A stretch of 64,000 nucleotides of DNA, from positions 434,001-498,000 of the forward strand of contig NZ_CM002917.1 of the NCBI RefSeq assembly GCF_000154705.2, read 5' to 3'. This document shows, piece after piece, positions 52,637 to 60,953 of this stretch (position 1 is its first letter; each line of letters opens with the position of its first letter). This DNA comes from Hoeflea phototrophica DFL-43. GTDB taxonomy: Bacteria; Pseudomonadota; Alphaproteobacteria; Rhizobiales; Rhizobiaceae. Made by a program: the position numbers and the translations under genes. The notes below the pieces were generated by a model that was not told the DNA's origin, did not search any database, and was given only the letters and a program-made list of their open reading frames with translations.

Positions 52637-53476
52637 GGCCTGTGGACATTCAGGATTCCCATCGGGTTTGATTTCTGATTCAAACTTTCCAAACGGAGGT
52701 TTGAATGAACGAGCAGCGCTTTGTGGTGACGGATGATGTATGGCAGCGACTTGAGCCGCATTTGCGTGGAAAGGCCAGCGATGCGGGAGCCACGGCAAGA
52801 GACAATCGGCTGTTTCTTGAATCAGTTTTTTGGCGCGTTCGGACCGGCTCACCATGGCGCGACCTGCCGCCAGCTTTCGGGAATTGGAACAGTCAGTTTC
52901 GGCGGTTTCGCCGCTGGGCGAAGGCGGGAGTATTCGAGGGTCTTTTCAAAGCCATGAGCGGTGACCCCGACCTCGAATATGCGCTCATCGACGGCACCAT
53001 TGTTCAGGTTCACCAGAAGGCAGCTGGCGCAAAAGGGGGACTCAGGCTCAGGCCATCGGGCGCTCACGCGGCGGCCTGACGACCAAAATCGTTGCACTCG
53101 TCGATGCTCTTGGCAACTTGGTCCGCTTTCTGCTGCTGCCGGGTCATGCGCACGACATGAAAGGCGTTGCGCCGCTGATCCGGGATGTCTCCTTCGGCGC
53201 GCTAATGGCGGATAAAGCATTCGACGCGAACTGGCTTCTAGAGGAGTTGGATGAGCGTGGCGCAAGCGCCGTGATCCCACCGAAATCAAACCGAAAGCAA
53301 CAGCGTGACTACGATGTCGAAGCCTACAAGTGGCGGCATCTGGTTGAAAACTACTTCGCGAAGATCAAGGAATTCAGAGGCATAGCAACACGCTATGACA
53401 AAACGGACTGTAGCTACACAGCCAGTTGGAACCTTGCCGCGACCCTGATTGCGTCAAGATGATTGTCCACAGGCCC
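52636..53476. mobile_element. IS5-family insertion sequence, 841 bp, 13-bp terminal inverted repeats
   Basis: The ends GGGCCTGTGGACA (52636-52648) and TGTCCACAGGCCC (53464-53476) are perfect inverted repeats. Both flanks carry TA directly outside (52634-52635 and 53477-53478), a 2-bp target duplication typical of the IS427/IS1031-type IS5 group. The target was CTAG, at the exporter's stop codon. The element contains one transposase read through a frameshift and nothing else. Confidence 0.92.
52705..53462 (+). CDS. IS5-family transposase, two frames joined by probable -1 frameshift
   Basis: Frame A (52705-53079) encodes VVTDDVWQRLEPHLRG and NWNSQFRRFRRWAKAGVFEGL, then DGTIVQVHQKAAGAKGG. Frame B, reaching 53462, continues in the -1 frame with TQAQAIGRSRGGLTTKIVALVDALG and the DDE core HDMKGVAPLIRDVSF ... 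ADKAFDANWLLEELDERGA. Its end YKWRHLVENYFAKIKEFRGIATRYDKTD contains the catalytic glutamate. The switch occurs in a run A AAA GGG GG at 53031-53039, a plausible slippery site. Programmed frameshifting is common in this IS group, so I treat it as one functional transposase rather than a broken gene. Confidence 0.85.
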
Positions 53477-53482
53477 TAGACT

Positions 53483-53524
53483 CGAGATGTTTTATTGGTA
53501 AGTAAAAACTTACCCAACGTCTCG
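53483..53524. terminator. Long imperfect hairpin between the IS and the aminotransferase gene
   Basis: Outer arms CGAGATGTT (53483-53491) and AACGTCTCG (53516-53524), with one G-T pair, enclose an inner perfect stem GGTAAGT (53497-53503) / ACTTACC (53508-53514) around an AAAA loop. It lies between converging genes and probably was the terminator of the exporter gene before the IS inserted. Confidence 0.6.
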
Positions 53525-53532
53525 CAATCCGC

Positions 53533-54666
53533 TCAAGCCGTGTCGAGAGTGTCCAGCACGGTTTCGAGCTTGGCGACAGTACCATCGACATCGCCAAGCT
53601 TGTCCAGCCCGAACAATCCTATCCGGAAGGTGCGGAAATCGGCCGGCTCGTCACACATCAGCGGAACCCCGGCAGCGATCTGCATGCCTTCGGCCACGAA
53701 TTTCTTGCCGTTCTGGAATTCGGGATCCGCAGTGTAGCTGACCACCACGCCCGGTGCCTCAAAGTCGGGTGCTGCGACAGACTTGAACCCGCGTCCGGCG
53801 AGCAAAGCGCGCACTCTGGTTCCAAGCTCCCACTGGCGCTCTCGGGCAAGCTCAAACCCGAAGTCGCGGGTCTCGACCATCCGGTCCCTGAACACGGTGA
53901 GGGCGTCGGTCGGCATGGTCGAATGATAGGCATGCCCGCCATCCACATAGGCCTGCATGATGTCATACCATTTGCGCAGATCGACTGCGAAGCTGTTGCT
54001 CTCGGTTTCCAGGAGCCGCGCAACACCGCGTTCACTCAGCATCACCAGCCCGGCCGATGGCGACGCGCTCCAGCCCTTCTGCGGGGCAGAGATCAGCACA
54101 TCGACGCCGGTTGCCACCATGTCGACCCAGATGCAGCCCGAGGCGATGCAATCGAGCACGAACAGCGCCCCCACATCATGGGCCGCATCAGCGATGGCCT
54201 TGAGATAGTCATCGGGAAGGATGACGCCGGCGGAGGTTTCCACATGCGGCGCAAAAACCACCTGCGGACGCTCTTCGCGGATCTTGGCGGTGATTGTCTC
54301 GATAGGCTGCGGTGCAAAGGCGGAGGTGCTTTCATTGCCGACCTGGCTCGCCTTGATGACGGTTGTCTCCGATGGAATGTCACCCTTTTCGAAGATCTGT
54401 GTCCAGCGATAGGAGAACCAGCCATTGCGGATCACCATGACTTTCGCATCGCCGGCAAACTGCCGCGCGACGGCTTCCATGCCGAAGGTGCCGCCGCCAG
54501 GAACGATAACCGCGGCATCGGCCTGGTAGACCTCGCGCAAGAGCGCATTCAGGTCGTTCATGACCCCCTGAAACGCTTTCGACATGTGGTTGAGGGAGCG
54601 ATCCGTAAAGACCACCGAAAATTCCATAAGACCGTCGGGATCGACCGGCGATGCTATCTTGTTCAT
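53533..54666 (-). CDS. Class V aminotransferase (alanine/serine-glyoxylate aminotransferase-like)
   Basis: 377 residues from the ATG at 54666. VPGGGTFGMEAVARQF is the PLP phosphate region (55-70), FVLDCIASGCIWVDMVATGVDV the PLP-aspartate region and SAPQKGWSASPSAGLV the Schiff-base lysine K197. SVVFTDRSLNHMSKAFQGVM precedes them. Such enzymes exchange amino groups between alanine, serine or similar donors and a 2-oxo acid (glyoxylate, pyruvate, phosphonopyruvate). It is downstream of but convergent with the DHPS operon, and upstream of the aromatic operon in the opposite sense of function. A TTGATCAA palindrome (54701-54708) lies in its promoter. Confidence 0.85.
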   Translation of the reverse strand: MNKIASPVDPDGLMEFSVVFTDRSLNHMSKAFQGVMNDLNALLREVYQADAAVIVPGGGTFGMEAVARQFAGDAKVMVIRNGWFSYRWTQIFEKGDIPSETTVIKASQVGNESTSAFAPQPIETITAKIREERPQVVFAPHVETSAGVILPDDYLKAIADAAHDVGALFVLDCIASGCIWVDMVATGVDVLISAPQKGWSASPSAGLVMLSERGVARLLETESNSFAVDLRKWYDIMQAYVDGGHAYHSTMPTDALTVFRDRMVETRDFGFELARERQWELGTRVRALLAGRGFKSVAAPDFEAPGVVVSYTADPEFQNGKKFVAEGMQIAAGVPLMCDEPADFRTFRIGLFGLDKLGDVDGTVAKLETVLDTLDTA

Positions 54667-54818
54667 GCCTCGGATCCTTCTCCCTGAGTTGCTCTTAGGT
54701 TTGATCAACCCTGCATAGCGGAGTCAAGAATGAACGAGGCGAAACCGGGCCGCCAATATGGACATGGCGGCCCTCGATCTGCCTTCGAAGCGAGCGCTTT
54801 GCTGTCCCGCGGCTTCAA

Positions 54819-55709
54819 TCAATCAGCGGAAACAGTCGGAACCAGCACGAAGTCATGGACAACCTCGTAATAGGGGCCTTCCATCCCGGCGGCCTGAATC
54901 CGGTCATTGTCTTCGATCCAGTCGAATTTGGCGAGCAGGCTTTCCTTCACGCCAAACACCGCATCGGAATTGATGTAGGGATCATCGGGATCAAAGATAT
55001 GGGTGACCAGGGTTTCAAAGCCCTTGGCCTCGAGAATGTAATGCAGGTGTGCCGGGCGATAGGGATGCCGTCCCAGTTTCTTGAGCATTTGTCCCACTGG
55101 CCCGTCATCAGGAATCGGGTAGTATTTCGGCTTCACGCCCCTGAAGTGGTAGGTCCCGTCAGCTCCGGTGCGAAATACCCCGCGCAGATTGAAGTCCGGC
55201 TGAATACCCTTTTGCTGGACATCGTAGAAGCCCTCATCATTGGCCTGCCAGACATCGATCTTCGCATGGTCGATCGGTGTCCCGTCGGTTGCCGTGATCC
55301 GGCCCTTGACCAGCATTGGATCGCCTTTCTGGTCAAGGCAGATATCCGCGCCCATCGGCAGTTCCGGAGCATCTTCAACGTGAAACGGACCCAGCACGGT
55401 CGATTCGGACGCACCTGTAGGTTTGCGGTTGTTGACCGCATCGACCAGCATCGACACCCCGAGCACGTCCGACAGCAGGATGAATTCCTGCCTCCAGTCA
55501 TTGCACATCTGCCCGGTTCGGGTGAGGAACATGATCGCTTCGAACCACTCCTCCTGGGTCGGCCCAATTTCTTTGACCGCAGCGTGAAGATGTTTGGTGA
55601 TCACCGCCATGACCTCCGCCAGGCGCGCATTCTCAGCCTTGGCGTTGCGGCTGATCACCACGTCGGCGGAGTTCTCTTCTGTAAAGAAGCCCTGTTCATG
55701 CGTATCCAT
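54819..55709 (-). CDS. Intradiol dioxygenase, hydroxyquinol 1,2-dioxygenase-like
   Basis: 296 residues from the ATG at 55709. The non-heme iron ligands are all present: Y162 (EGFYD), Y197 (KYYPIP), H221 and H223 (RPAHLHYIL). Their spacing matches hydroxyquinol 1,2-dioxygenases closely. The N-terminal helical domain (about 20-100) is the dimerisation part of this family. It cleaves hydroxyquinol (1,2,4-benzenetriol) to maleylacetate, which the maleylacetate reductase encoded at the other end of the operon (62266-63339) reduces to 3-oxoadipate. It is the last gene of the minus-strand operon, 10 bp after the monooxygenase gene. Confidence 0.93.
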   Translation of the reverse strand: MDTHEQGFFTEENSADVVISRNAKAENARLAEVMAVITKHLHAAVKEIGPTQEEWFEAIMFLTRTGQMCNDWRQEFILLSDVLGVSMLVDAVNNRKPTGASESTVLGPFHVEDAPELPMGADICLDQKGDPMLVKGRITATDGTPIDHAKIDVWQANDEGFYDVQQKGIQPDFNLRGVFRTGADGTYHFRGVKPKYYPIPDDGPVGQMLKKLGRHPYRPAHLHYILEAKGFETLVTHIFDPDDPYINSDAVFGVKESLLAKFDWIEDNDRIQAAGMEGPYYEVVHDFVLVPTVSAD

Positions 55710-55719
55710 GCCATGCTCC

Positions 55720-57504
55720 TTACTGTGCTGCCTGCCGTGCGGCTTCGCTGTCGCGGTGCAGGATCGTTGAAAGCACCCGGGTGAGTTCCGCTTCCGGGTT
55801 CTGAGCGAGATCTTCGGCGCGCCAGGCGACATGCTGGTCCGGACGCACCAGCACACAGCCGCCTTCTCCGACTTCCCGGGCGCGGGCCCAGTCGCCATGA
55901 TGGTCGACAATATCGCGGCGCGGCCCGATGACATGGACGGCAAGTTCGATGCTCATCGCCTTTGCCACCTTTTCGGCGGCCGCAGCCCAGGCTTCACCGC
56001 TCAAGCCGGTCAGCAAGGTGAACCGGCCCTGGCCAACGAGATCGAGGGTCGAGTGCTTATCGCCATTGCGGCCATAGAGCCAGGCATGGGGCAGCCGGGC
56101 CCCCGGCCATGTGGTCGGCTGATAGTGCAGCTCCGCATCAAGCTCGTAGGCAGGCTCCATCTGGCCGTCGGTCACCACCGCTCCGGATTTGTAGCGCTGG
56201 TTCATCTCCACGCCGTGGGCATCGAACTCGTACTTCTTAAAGGCGATTGCCTCACGGATGGCCGCACGCTGCTGCTCGGCTTCCATGGTCGCATCACAAC
56301 GCTTGTCCATATTGGCCTGCATCACCTCGGGGTCGGTTGATTCCGTCAGCCCAAGAGCCTCGAAGATCGGGCCGAATTCGCCGATCGACTGGTTGGCGCG
56401 GGTCACGATCTGCTTGGCCACCGGTGCGCGTTCCTGGCTGTAGGTATCCAGGAGGCTTGCCCCGGCATGGCCCTTGAGAACCGCGGCCAGTTTCCAGGCG
56501 ATGTTGAAAGCGTCCTGGATCGAAGTGTTGGAACCAAGGCCGTTGGAGGGCGGGTGGCGGTGCGCGGCGTCACCCATGATGAAGACCCGGCCCGCCTGCA
56601 TGTGGGTCGCGTACATGTTGTTGACCGTCCAGGTCGACACCGAGGTGATCTCGGGTTCCAGCGACTGGTCGCCAACCAGATCGCGCACCACCTTGGTGGC
56701 AAAGGCATTGTTCACCTCCGGCGCGGGGCCGTTGATGTCATAGCCCCAGACGATCAGCCATTCGTTCCAGGGCCGGACCATCCGCACCAGGCCCATGCCG
56801 ATGCCGCCGACATCTGCACCAGGCTGAACCACCCAGTAGAGCACTGAGGGGCGGTGGGCGACATATTTGCTCAGGTCGGCCTTGAAGATGATGTTCATCG
56901 AACCGCTGACACCCATCTGCCCTTCGAATGGCAGCTTCTCCAGTTCCGCCACCTTGGAATTGCCGCCATCTCCGCCAAGCAGATATTTTGAGCGGATTGT
57001 GATTTCCTTGCCGGTCAGCCGGTCGAGACAGGTGGTGGTGACGCCTTCCGCGTCCTGCGTGTGGCTCAGATATTCGGTCGACATCCGCGCCTGGGTGCCG
57101 CGTGAACAGGCGGTCTTGAACAGGAGCGGCTCCATGTAGGTCTGCGGCAGGTCGTTCATCATCGTCGGCGAGGACAGCTGATGCTCGGCCTTGGACAGCG
57201 GATGGTTGCCCCAGCTCTTCATTCTGCCGATTTCCTCGCCGACCAGGCTTTCGCAGAACACGTTCTCGCCCATCAGGTCCTGGTGGGAGCAAAACATGTA
57301 GGCCTCGCCCTCGACATCCTTTCCCAGATCCCGCAGCACTTCCATGGTGCGCTGGTTTGTGATGTGCGCCCGCGGTGTGTTGGCCAGCCAGCGGTAGCGG
57401 TTGATCGCCATGTTTTCGACCCCGTAGGTCGACAGCAACGCCGCCGCAGCCGATCCGGCCGGGCCGGTGCCAATGATCAGGACGTCGGTTTCGATATCAG
57501 CCAT
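55720..57504 (-). CDS. FAD-dependent phenol-type monooxygenase (aromatic hydroxylase)
   Basis: 594 residues. The FAD fold DVLIIGTGPAGSAAAALLSTYG starts at residue 7. The second motif GDAAHRHPPSNGLGSNTSIQDAFNIAWKLA near 310-340 and a C-terminal thioredoxin-like region identify the TfdB/PHHY hydroxylase group. These use NAD(P)H and oxygen to hydroxylate phenols. Its partner dioxygenase implies the product is hydroxyquinol, so the substrate is probably resorcinol or a substituted 1,3-diol or phenol. The transporter upstream suggests that substrate is imported in anionic form. It starts 3 bp after the livM stop. Confidence 0.92.
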   Translation of the reverse strand: MADIETDVLIIGTGPAGSAAAALLSTYGVENMAINRYRWLANTPRAHITNQRTMEVLRDLGKDVEGEAYMFCSHQDLMGENVFCESLVGEEIGRMKSWGNHPLSKAEHQLSSPTMMNDLPQTYMEPLLFKTACSRGTQARMSTEYLSHTQDAEGVTTTCLDRLTGKEITIRSKYLLGGDGGNSKVAELEKLPFEGQMGVSGSMNIIFKADLSKYVAHRPSVLYWVVQPGADVGGIGMGLVRMVRPWNEWLIVWGYDINGPAPEVNNAFATKVVRDLVGDQSLEPEITSVSTWTVNNMYATHMQAGRVFIMGDAAHRHPPSNGLGSNTSIQDAFNIAWKLAAVLKGHAGASLLDTYSQERAPVAKQIVTRANQSIGEFGPIFEALGLTESTDPEVMQANMDKRCDATMEAEQQRAAIREAIAFKKYEFDAHGVEMNQRYKSGAVVTDGQMEPAYELDAELHYQPTTWPGARLPHAWLYGRNGDKHSTLDLVGQGRFTLLTGLSGEAWAAAAEKVAKAMSIELAVHVIGPRRDIVDHHGDWARAREVGEGGCVLVRPDQHVAWRAEDLAQNPEAELTRVLSTILHRDSEAARQAAQ

Positions 57505-57507
57505 GAT

Positions 57508-58593
57508 CTATTCCTCCTTCGATGATGGTGGTGTGTTGGATAGGGGGCCGCCAGTCAGGCGACGGCGCACCGGAAACAGTTCGATGCCTGTGCGATCGGA
57601 AAACAGGCCCCAAAGCCCGCGCGGCGCAAACAGCATGATTGTGATGCCGATGACACCAAGTGCCATCAGGTACCAGCTGCCGTAATCGGCCAGCAACGAT
57701 TGCAGAATGAAGAACACCAGCACGCCGAGGATCGGTCCTTCGATGGTGCCCATGCCGCCGATCACGACGATGAAGATCACATAGGCGGTCCAGTCCTGCA
57801 GCGAGAATGCCGCATCCGGCGAAATCCGCGCCTTCTGCATATAGATGAGCCCGCCGGCGATCCCGGTGCCGAAAGCCGAGACCAGAAACACGGTCCATTT
57901 CATCCTAACGGCATCGACGCCGACAGATTTTGCCGCCTCGATGTTGTCGCGCACCGCGGCCAGTCCCAGGCCCCGCTTGGTCCTGAGCAGCCAGTAGATC
58001 CCGGCGATGGTGGCGACAGCCAGGACCACGGCCAGCCAGTAGGCGAGAATGTCGCGTGCGGCGGCACTGCGAACACCAAACAGGGTTTCGATTGTCTCCG
58101 TGAACCACATCTCGCGGGTGGCTGTGCGCGGCAATGAGGTGCCTGTGCCGCCACCAACGGCTTTCCATTGGGCCACCAGCAGTCGCACCACTTCGGCAAT
58201 CACCCAGGTGCCGATGGCGAAATAGGCACCCTGCAGGCGGAAGGCGAAAAACGCGGTTGGTATGGCCAGCAGCAGGGCTGCCACGCCGGCAATCAGGATC
58301 GAGGGAACCGGATCAAATCCCATCAGGATGACCACGGAGAACATCGCATAGGCACCGATCCCGACGAAAGCCTGCTGACCGACCGAAACCAGTCCGCCAT
58401 AGCCGGCAAGCAGGTTCCAGAACTGCGCCAGCACCAGCATCGTGAGGATGAAGAACATGTCCTGGATCAGGCTGCGCGAGGCAAAGGCGGGCAGGGCGAT
58501 TGCCAGCACGATGAGGAGAACCGCCACAACCGACGAGATGGAGGAAGCCTTTGTTCGCGTCTGAACCGAATAGTCTGAATGTGCGTTGGTCAT
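57508..58593 (-). CDS. livM: Branched-chain-type ABC transporter permease LivM
   Basis: 361 residues from the ATG at 58593, 2 bp after the livH stop. The LivM core reads FNLLAGYGGLVSVGQQAFVGIGAYAM-like FWNLLAGYGGLVSVGQQAFVG near 58-78, with ALRDNIEAAKSVGVDAVRMKWTVFLVSAFGTGIAGGLIYMQ and GGMGTIEGPILGVLVFFIL near the end. About ten membrane segments are likely. It belongs to a Liv-type importer in an aromatic operon, so its cargo is probably the aromatic compound or its precursor, not leucine. Confidence 0.9.
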   Translation of the reverse strand: MTNAHSDYSVQTRTKASSISSVVAVLLIVLAIALPAFASRSLIQDMFFILTMLVLAQFWNLLAGYGGLVSVGQQAFVGIGAYAMFSVVILMGFDPVPSILIAGVAALLLAIPTAFFAFRLQGAYFAIGTWVIAEVVRLLVAQWKAVGGGTGTSLPRTATREMWFTETIETLFGVRSAAARDILAYWLAVVLAVATIAGIYWLLRTKRGLGLAAVRDNIEAAKSVGVDAVRMKWTVFLVSAFGTGIAGGLIYMQKARISPDAAFSLQDWTAYVIFIVVIGGMGTIEGPILGVLVFFILQSLLADYGSWYLMALGVIGITIMLFAPRGLWGLFSDRTGIELFPVRRRLTGGPLSNTPPSSKEE

Positions 58594-58595
58594 GA

Positions 58596-59459
58596 TCAAT
58601 CCACCGCTCTTGGAAACAGGCCACGCGGACGCACCAGCAACACGATCAGGAAAGCCATGTGCCCGGCCAGGATCTGCCATTCGGGATTGATCGCGGCCCC
58701 CACAGTCTGAGCCACACCGATGATCACGCCGCCCGCAAGCGTTCCCCAAAGCGAGCCCAGGCCACCGATGATGACGGCCTCGAAGGCATAGATCAGACGT
58801 GCCGGGCCGATGCTCGGATCGAAGTTCGAGCGCATGCCGAGATAGAGTGCTGCAATGGTGACGATGATCATGGCGATACCAGTGGCCTTGGCAAAGATGC
58901 CGGCGGGTTTGATGCCCATCAGGCTCGCGGTTGTCGGGTCATCGGACGTGGCGCGGAACGCCCGGCCGAGCGAAGTCCGGTAGAACAGCTGGTTGAGCCC
59001 GATGATCACCGCGAGTGCGGAAGCGAATGTCAGCAGCGGCATGACGCCGAGGTTCAGTCCGGCGACTTCGATTGATGCAGTGGAAAGCGGACCGGACTGG
59101 ATGCGCTGGCTGTCGGCTGAAAACCCCTCCAGCAGCGCATTCTGCAACACCACTGAGAGGCCGAATGTGACAAGCAACGGCGGCAGGATGTCGTCGCCTA
59201 GGACCCGGTTGAGCATGAATTTCTGCAATCCGTAACCGAGCGCGAACATGAACGGCATGGCGACGGCAGCGGCAACAAAGGGTGACAATCCGGTCAGCGT
59301 GACCAGGAGCAGGATCAGATAGGCGCCCAGCACGATCAGGTCGCCATGGGCGAGATTGACCAGCCGCATGATGCCGAACACAAGCGACAATCCAGCGGCG
59401 AACAGAGCATAAAGCCCGCCAAGCAGGATCCCCTGGATGATGGTCTCGACCCAGATCAT
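58596..59459 (-). CDS. livH: Branched-chain-type ABC transporter permease LivH
   Basis: 287 residues with eight likely membrane segments. IIQGILLGGLYALFAAGLSLVFGIMRLVNLAHGDLIVLGAY is the LivH opening, and GRAFRATSDDPTTASLMGIKPAGIFAKATGIA near 165-197 the EAA-like loop. VIIGGLGSLWGTLAGGVIIGVAQT precedes the last segments. It pairs with LivM as the channel. Its start overlaps the livF stop as ATGA. Confidence 0.92.
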   Translation of the reverse strand: MIWVETIIQGILLGGLYALFAAGLSLVFGIMRLVNLAHGDLIVLGAYLILLLVTLTGLSPFVAAAVAMPFMFALGYGLQKFMLNRVLGDDILPPLLVTFGLSVVLQNALLEGFSADSQRIQSGPLSTASIEVAGLNLGVMPLLTFASALAVIIGLNQLFYRTSLGRAFRATSDDPTTASLMGIKPAGIFAKATGIAMIIVTIAALYLGMRSNFDPSIGPARLIYAFEAVIIGGLGSLWGTLAGGVIIGVAQTVGAAINPEWQILAGHMAFLIVLLVRPRGLFPRAVD

Positions 59460-60166
59460 GCTGCAGCTCCGAAATAGGCGTTGTGAATGGCTTCGCGCTC
59501 CAGTTCGCCGGGGCGGCCCGAAAGTGTGATCCGTCCCTCCATCATGCAGTAGACCCGGTCGGCCACCGCCATGGCCTGACCGATGTCCTGCTCGACCACG
59601 ATCATCGAAGCTCCGGATGCACGGATCTTGGGAACCGCCTTGTAGATATCCTTGATGATCACCGGCGCGAGCCCGAGCGAGATTTCATCGCATAGCAACA
59701 CCCGTGGGTTGCTCATCAGTGCCCGCCCGATCGCGACCATCTGTTGCTGTCCGCCCGAAAGCGCTGTGCCGGGATTGCGGCGGCGTTCCTTGAGCACGGG
59801 AAACAGTTCGTAGACGGTTTCCAGCGACCAGTACCCACCGGTTTGGCGGCCATAGGCCCCGATCTGGAGGTTTTCCTCGACACTGAGCGATGGAAACAGT
59901 TTTCGCCCTTCCGGCACCATTGCAATGCCCATTGCCATGATTTCGTCTGCAGGCCGGTCACCAATGGCGCGGTCCTCGAAGCGGATGCTGTCGGGCGCAT
60001 TCTTCAAGACTCCGCAGAGCGAGCGCATCAGCGTCGTCTTGCCTGCGCCGTTGGCGCCGATGATTGCCACGGTCTCGCCCTCGCCAAGCGTCAGATCCAC
60101 GCCGAACAAGGCCTGGAAATCGCCATAGCGGGCTGTCAGGTCCCGAGTTTCAATGAGCACTGTCAT
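59456..60166 (-). CDS. livF: Branched-chain-type ABC transporter ATPase LivF
   Basis: 236 residues. Walker A is GANGAGKT (37-44), the signature LSGGQQQMVAIGRAL (136-150), and Walker B LLCDEISLGLAP near 157-168. As usual for LivF the switch residue is glutamine (Q193 in VVEQD), not histidine. The partner LivG has the histidine but a weak signature, so only one ATP site is fully canonical. The start overlaps the livG stop as ATGA. Confidence 0.93.
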   Translation of the reverse strand: MTVLIETRDLTARYGDFQALFGVDLTLGEGETVAIIGANGAGKTTLMRSLCGVLKNAPDSIRFEDRAIGDRPADEIMAMGIAMVPEGRKLFPSLSVEENLQIGAYGRQTGGYWSLETVYELFPVLKERRRNPGTALSGGQQQMVAIGRALMSNPRVLLCDEISLGLAPVIIKDIYKAVPKIRASGASMIVVEQDIGQAMAVADRVYCMMEGRITLSGRPGELEREAIHNAYFGAAA

Positions 60167-60882
60167 ATCTCGATCCCCAGGTAGATTTCCTTGACCTCTT
60201 TGGACTCCATGATCGCGGCGGGATCGCCAACGCCGATCACCTTGCCGAAATCAAGAACAAGCAGCCGCTCGACAACCGAATTGAGGGCGTGCAGGACATG
60301 TTCGATCCAGATGATGGTGACACCCTCCGCGTGGATCGCCTTGATGGTCTCGATCAGCGACTGGCACTCGGCGTCAGTAAGACCGCCCGCGATTTCGTCC
60401 AGCAGCAACAGTCTCGGATGGGTTGCCATGGCACGGGCCAGTTCAAGCCGTTTGCGCTCGAGCAGCGACAGCCCGCCCGCTGGGGCGTTGGCTTTTGAAA
60501 TAAGTTCGGTCCGCTCAAGAATAATGGCGCATGTGTGAGCGACCTCGGCCTCGCTTTTGTCGCGCCCGAATGTGCCCGCCACAAGCAGGTTTTCGTAAAC
60601 CGTCAGCTTGGAAAACGGTTGCGGGATCTGGAACGAGCGGCCCACGCCAGACACGCAGCGCTGCCGTGCAGGCGTACGGGTGACATCACGGCCGAGAAAC
60701 TCGATTGATCCGCTGTCGGCACCAATGTTGCCGGTGATCAGGTTGAACAGCGTGGACTTGCCCGCGCCGTTGGGTCCGATAATGCCGAGCGCCATGCCTT
60801 CGGGAACCTCGAAGCTGACATTGTCTGTCACCTTCAGGGCACCAAAGCTCTTGGAAACGTTTTTAAGGGCGAGAATGGTCAT
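60163..60882 (-). CDS. livG: Branched-chain-type ABC transporter ATPase LivG
   Basis: 239 residues from the ATG at 60882 (longer in-frame starts would cross the intercistronic hairpin). Walker A is GPNGAGKS (36-43), Walker B LLLLDEIAGGLTD (158-170) and the switch histidine H195 (WIEHV). The signature reads LSLLERKRLELARAM instead of LSGGQ. Its C-terminal VKEIYLGIEI is typical of LivG. It is the first ATPase gene after the binding-protein gene. Confidence 0.92.
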   Translation of the reverse strand: MTILALKNVSKSFGALKVTDNVSFEVPEGMALGIIGPNGAGKSTLFNLITGNIGADSGSIEFLGRDVTRTPARQRCVSGVGRSFQIPQPFSKLTVYENLLVAGTFGRDKSEAEVAHTCAIILERTELISKANAPAGGLSLLERKRLELARAMATHPRLLLLDEIAGGLTDAECQSLIETIKAIHAEGVTIIWIEHVLHALNSVVERLLVLDFGKVIGVGDPAAIMESKEVKEIYLGIEI

Positions 60883-60911
60883 TTGAACGGCGGCTCTGGG
60901 GGAAGAAGGGA

Positions 60912-60943
60912 GCTGGCCCGGGCAAGACATCGCCCAGGCCAGC
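60912..60943 (-). terminator. Intercistronic hairpin between the binding-protein gene and livG
   Basis: GCTGGCCCGGGC (60912-60923) and GCCCAGGCCAGC (60932-60943) form a 12-bp stem in the minus-strand RNA with one G-U pair and an 8-base loop. It lies 10 bp after the binding-protein stop, with no T-run, and so resembles the structures in two other transporter operons here. Confidence 0.65.
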
Positions 60944-60953
60944 CGTCTTGGGA

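Noticed and set aside
52705..53462. Transposase as a broken gene with a frameshift
   Set aside because: The two frames join at an A/G-rich slippery run, both ends of the element are perfect and the catalytic segments are intact, which fits programmed frameshifting.
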